Shown here: in pieces, positions 5,367 to 7,358 of the stretch | How positions within the stretch are numbered: the first letter of the stretch is position 1 | Layout: each line of letters opens with the position of its first letter | Assembly (NCBI GenBank): GCA_002336465.1 | Contig: DDEP01000009.1 | Location: 1-7,358, forward strand | DNA: 7,358 nucleotides | Direction of reading: 5' to 3' | Origin: Pedobacter sp. UBA1951 | GTDB taxonomy: Bacteria; Bacteroidota; Bacteroidia; Sphingobacteriales; Sphingobacteriaceae | Translations under genes and position numbers: made by a program | Notes under the pieces: generated by a model | What the model was told of the DNA's origin: nothing | Database searches by the model: none | What the model saw: the letters and a program-made list of their open reading frames with translations, nothing else

Positions 5367-7358
5367 TTATTGAACTTTGATCGTAGTAACCCCTTTCACA
5401 AGTTCTCCACCTTGTCCAATGCCATTTATAACCACTTTAAAAGTACCTTTTCTATCGGATGTATAAAATTTCAAAGTAGCTTTTCCCTCATTATCTGTGG
5501 TTAGCTTAGGATTCCAGTATAACAGGGTTCTAAAATCAGGGATTCTACTATTTTTTTGCTCTGGCATTTCATAAACTGGCGAGTAAAACTCCCTAGAAAT
5601 TTGCAAGCCATCATATGAGGTTGACAATGCTTTAGCATCCAATTCTAATGCTGGAGCATCATTATCATAGGTCTTAAAATTAACAATACCATCGGCAACT
5701 AATGGCCCATAATAATATCGCTTATAGATAAGCTCAATACTTTTAATTTTCAATGGGTCATATGCTATAATTTTATTGGTGTTGAGTACAGGTACGTCAT
5801 TAAATAAGATCAGTGGTTGTTTATCGAAATGATAACCCCTATTTGCATCCAAAAGGTGTAAACTATAGCTATCTCCGGCTTTTCTAACGGCTAGACCTGA
5901 AATATATTCCCTTAATACTTCTTCCATGGTTCTAAATCTGGTATAGTCATCCAAATTAAAGAGTTTATCGGCTTTGAAATAAAAAGGAATACTATCTCTT
6001 ATAGGTCTGCTAAATGTGTTCTTTTCTCTTAACCTATAAGAGTTTTCAACTTGTACCGCAATTCCGTTAGCAAGATAATTATCTTTATTAATAGTTCTTG
6101 TGTCAAGATCTCCAATAATAAATGAGCCGGCCCCTTTATAGAATGGACTAATGATTTCCATAGTATATTCTGAGCGTTTTGGATCATCTGTCTGTAGAAT
6201 AACTTCTCCAGAACCATAATAATTTTTCACATCAAAAGCTGCTAAGCCATCTTTATCTGTTAAGGCGGTAAAAAGCTTTCTATCACTTCCAGGAACAGAC
6301 AGATAAGTCAGTACACCCGCTACAGGAGTTCCATCTTTGGTTTTTACTTTCCCTAAAATTCTCTGTCCGTAATAGGTATAATCACTAATAGGTTGCTTTA
6401 AGTCTTTTTCAACACCTTTTTTTAATCTTCTCCAACCATGCGTCAGCATAAGATTATCTAGCGCATCAGAAGTTTCTTGCGTATTAGTAGAAAGATAATA
6501 ATCAATAGATTCTATTTTTCCCTTTAACTCTGAAGAAAGCAACAAATAAGAATCAATATTTAAATCTTCATAATCAGTGGTATCGGCCTTATATACAGAA
6601 ACAGATAAATCAGAATTCAAGCCCTTTGTCAGTACCGCAGATAGACCTATTTCTACCTTATTTCTTTCGCTATAAGTGCCTACTTTATTAAATTCTATGT
6701 TTACTTCTTTAGGTCGTTTAAATACCAATCGCTCTACTACAGGCACATTTTGATCATCTAATAAGGTCACCAAAGAAATGCCCTCTTCTAATTTATCTAG
6801 TTGAACAAATATATCTCTCGGAGCATTGGCCGATACAGTTACTTTTTCTCGATATTTTTCAACCCCATTATTAGAATTAAACACTATGGAAACAGTTTTT
6901 CCACTCAAATCTTTACTAGCCATTACTCTAGCTCTTAATTGATTAGGTTGCTGTGTTACATTCAAAATATACCCGCTTTTTCTTGGTGTAGGTATATTTT
7001 TGGTAACAATATTTCCATCTTTTAGATAAATTTTAATTTTATAACGTCTATTTTCAACCGGAGCAAAACTCGAAGATCCAATCCCAAATTTTAAAGATTT
7101 AATTTCTTTAACAATATTTTCCTCTTCATCCAATATTACGCCTTCAAAATCTACACCGATACCGAATGAATTAGTTAGCTTATATGCAAGTTTTGTTGCA
7201 ACGCCTTCAATAATATCTCCACCCTCAGGAAACAATTGCAGATCGTATTTTACCGCCGAAGTATTACCTTCTTGACTTAGGCCATCTTTAACATTTAAAA
7301 TCCTAATTTCCTTTTCAAATAGGTTAGGCTCTTGATTGCTCAACATTGATTCGGTATA
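5367..7358 (-). CDS. MG2/plug-domain envelope protein (5' end cut by window edge)
   Basis: C-terminal 663 residues of a large exported Bacteroidota protein combining macroglobulin-like beta domains with a TonB-receptor plug-like domain but no beta barrel. Numbering from the in-frame ATG at 7346: residues 1-20 are the end of an MG2-like domain; 'LQLFPEGGDIIEGVATKLAYK' (37-57) opens the next macroglobulin-like domain; about 130-210 and 215-260 look like further beta domains; 'LMLTHGWRRLKKG' (299-311) is a motif I recognise from this family. A carboxypeptidase-regulatory-like domain spans about 327-390 (GKVKTKDGTPVAGV), the plug-like region about 465-560 ('TMEEVLREYISGLAVRK', 'PLILFNDVPVLN', 'GIVNFKTY'), and the end (608-659, 'LYWNPKLTTDNEGKATLKFY') resembles the family's closing beta domain. 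The frame stays open to the edge and reads Tyr-Thr-Glu-Ser before that Met, matching the 'YT.....N' end of MG2 domains, so ATG 7346 is internal and a signal peptide should lie outside. Function is unknown; a role in outer-membrane transport or surface binding is only inference. Confidence 0.85.
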   Translation of the reverse strand, partial: YTESMLSNQEPNLFEKEIRILNVKDGLSQEGNTSAVKYDLQLFPEGGDIIEGVATKLAYKLTNSFGIGVDFEGVILDEEENIVKEIKSLKFGIGSSSFAPVENRRYKIKIYLKDGNIVTKNIPTPRKSGYILNVTQQPNQLRARVMASKDLSGKTVSIVFNSNNGVEKYREKVTVSANAPRDIFVQLDKLEEGISLVTLLDDQNVPVVERLVFKRPKEVNIEFNKVGTYSERNKVEIGLSAVLTKGLNSDLSVSVYKADTTDYEDLNIDSYLLLSSELKGKIESIDYYLSTNTQETSDALDNLMLTHGWRRLKKGVEKDLKQPISDYTYYGQRILGKVKTKDGTPVAGVLTYLSVPGSDRKLFTALTDKDGLAAFDVKNYYGSGEVILQTDDPKRSEYTMEIISPFYKGAGSFIIGDLDTRTINKDNYLANGIAVQVENSYRLREKNTFSRPIRDSIPFYFKADKLFNLDDYTRFRTMEEVLREYISGLAVRKAGDSYSLHLLDANRGYHFDKQPLILFNDVPVLNTNKIIAYDPLKIKSIELIYKRYYYGPLVADGIVNFKTYDNDAPALELDAKALSTSYDGLQISREFYSPVYEMPEQKNSRIPDFRTLLYWNPKLTTDNEGKATLKFYTSDRKGTFKVVINGIGQGGELVKGVTTIKVQ

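Noticed and set aside
5372..5405. GAACTT/AAGTTC inverted repeat at the convergent junction as a terminator
   Set aside because: Only a 6-bp stem with a 22-base loop, inside coding sequence, without a T-tract on either side.
6029..6217. 62-codon open frame on the minus strand inside the plug-domain gene
   Set aside because: Same-strand alternative frame within a continuous, domain-bearing reading frame; no evidence of overlap coding.
1..7358. CRISPR array, insertion sequence, tRNA or rRNA gene, toxin-antitoxin or defence system
   Set aside because: No regularly spaced repeats, transposase motifs, terminal inverted repeats, cloverleaf-like sequence or defence-family domains were seen on either strand.

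Overview
The window is AT-rich and reads as chromosome of a Bacteroidota member, most likely a Sphingobacteriaceae (Pedobacter-like) bacterium. The evidence is a DUF1735-type surface lipoprotein, a MetRS with a KISTS signature and C-terminal tRNA-binding domain, a macroglobulin/plug-domain protein of a kind largely confined to this phylum, translation starts without Shine-Dalgarno sequences, and a TAnnTTTG-type promoter element. The genus is inference from protein style, not from a search.

Layout. At the left edge (1-869, +) lies the end of a DUF1735 lipoprotein gene, a type usually found with SusC/SusD outer-membrane glycan-uptake genes; its first codons are cut off by the window edge. A strong symmetrical terminator (880-921) follows. 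Next is a small exported protein with MORN-like repeats and a C-terminal region resembling the TonB C-terminal fold (941-1639, +). A 271-base gap (1640-1910) holds a textbook intrinsic terminator with a GAAA loop, plus weaker hairpins that may end metG from the other side. metG (methionyl-tRNA synthetase) runs on the minus strand and probably starts at a TTG at 4019, not at the upstream ATG. Divergently, 37 bases away, begins a two-gene unit on the plus strand: an S66 LD-carboxypeptidase (4057-4953) and, 4 bases later, a DoxX-family membrane protein (4958-5365). The right end (5367-7358, -) is a large secreted/envelope protein with macroglobulin-like domains, a carboxypeptidase-regulatory-like domain and a TonB-receptor plug-like domain without a beta barrel. 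It is open at the window edge, so its N-terminus is missing.

Functionally the window mixes housekeeping (metG; murein recycling by the LD-carboxypeptidase) with envelope and surface functions (lipoprotein, exported MORN protein, plug/MG2 protein, DoxX). I see no mobile element, CRISPR array, RNA gene, toxin-antitoxin pair or defence system, and nothing that forms a new multi-gene system. The points most worth checking are the metG start and its overlapping divergent promoter region, the two edge-truncated genes, the barrel-less plug protein, and the orphan-looking terminator in the 1640-1910 gap.
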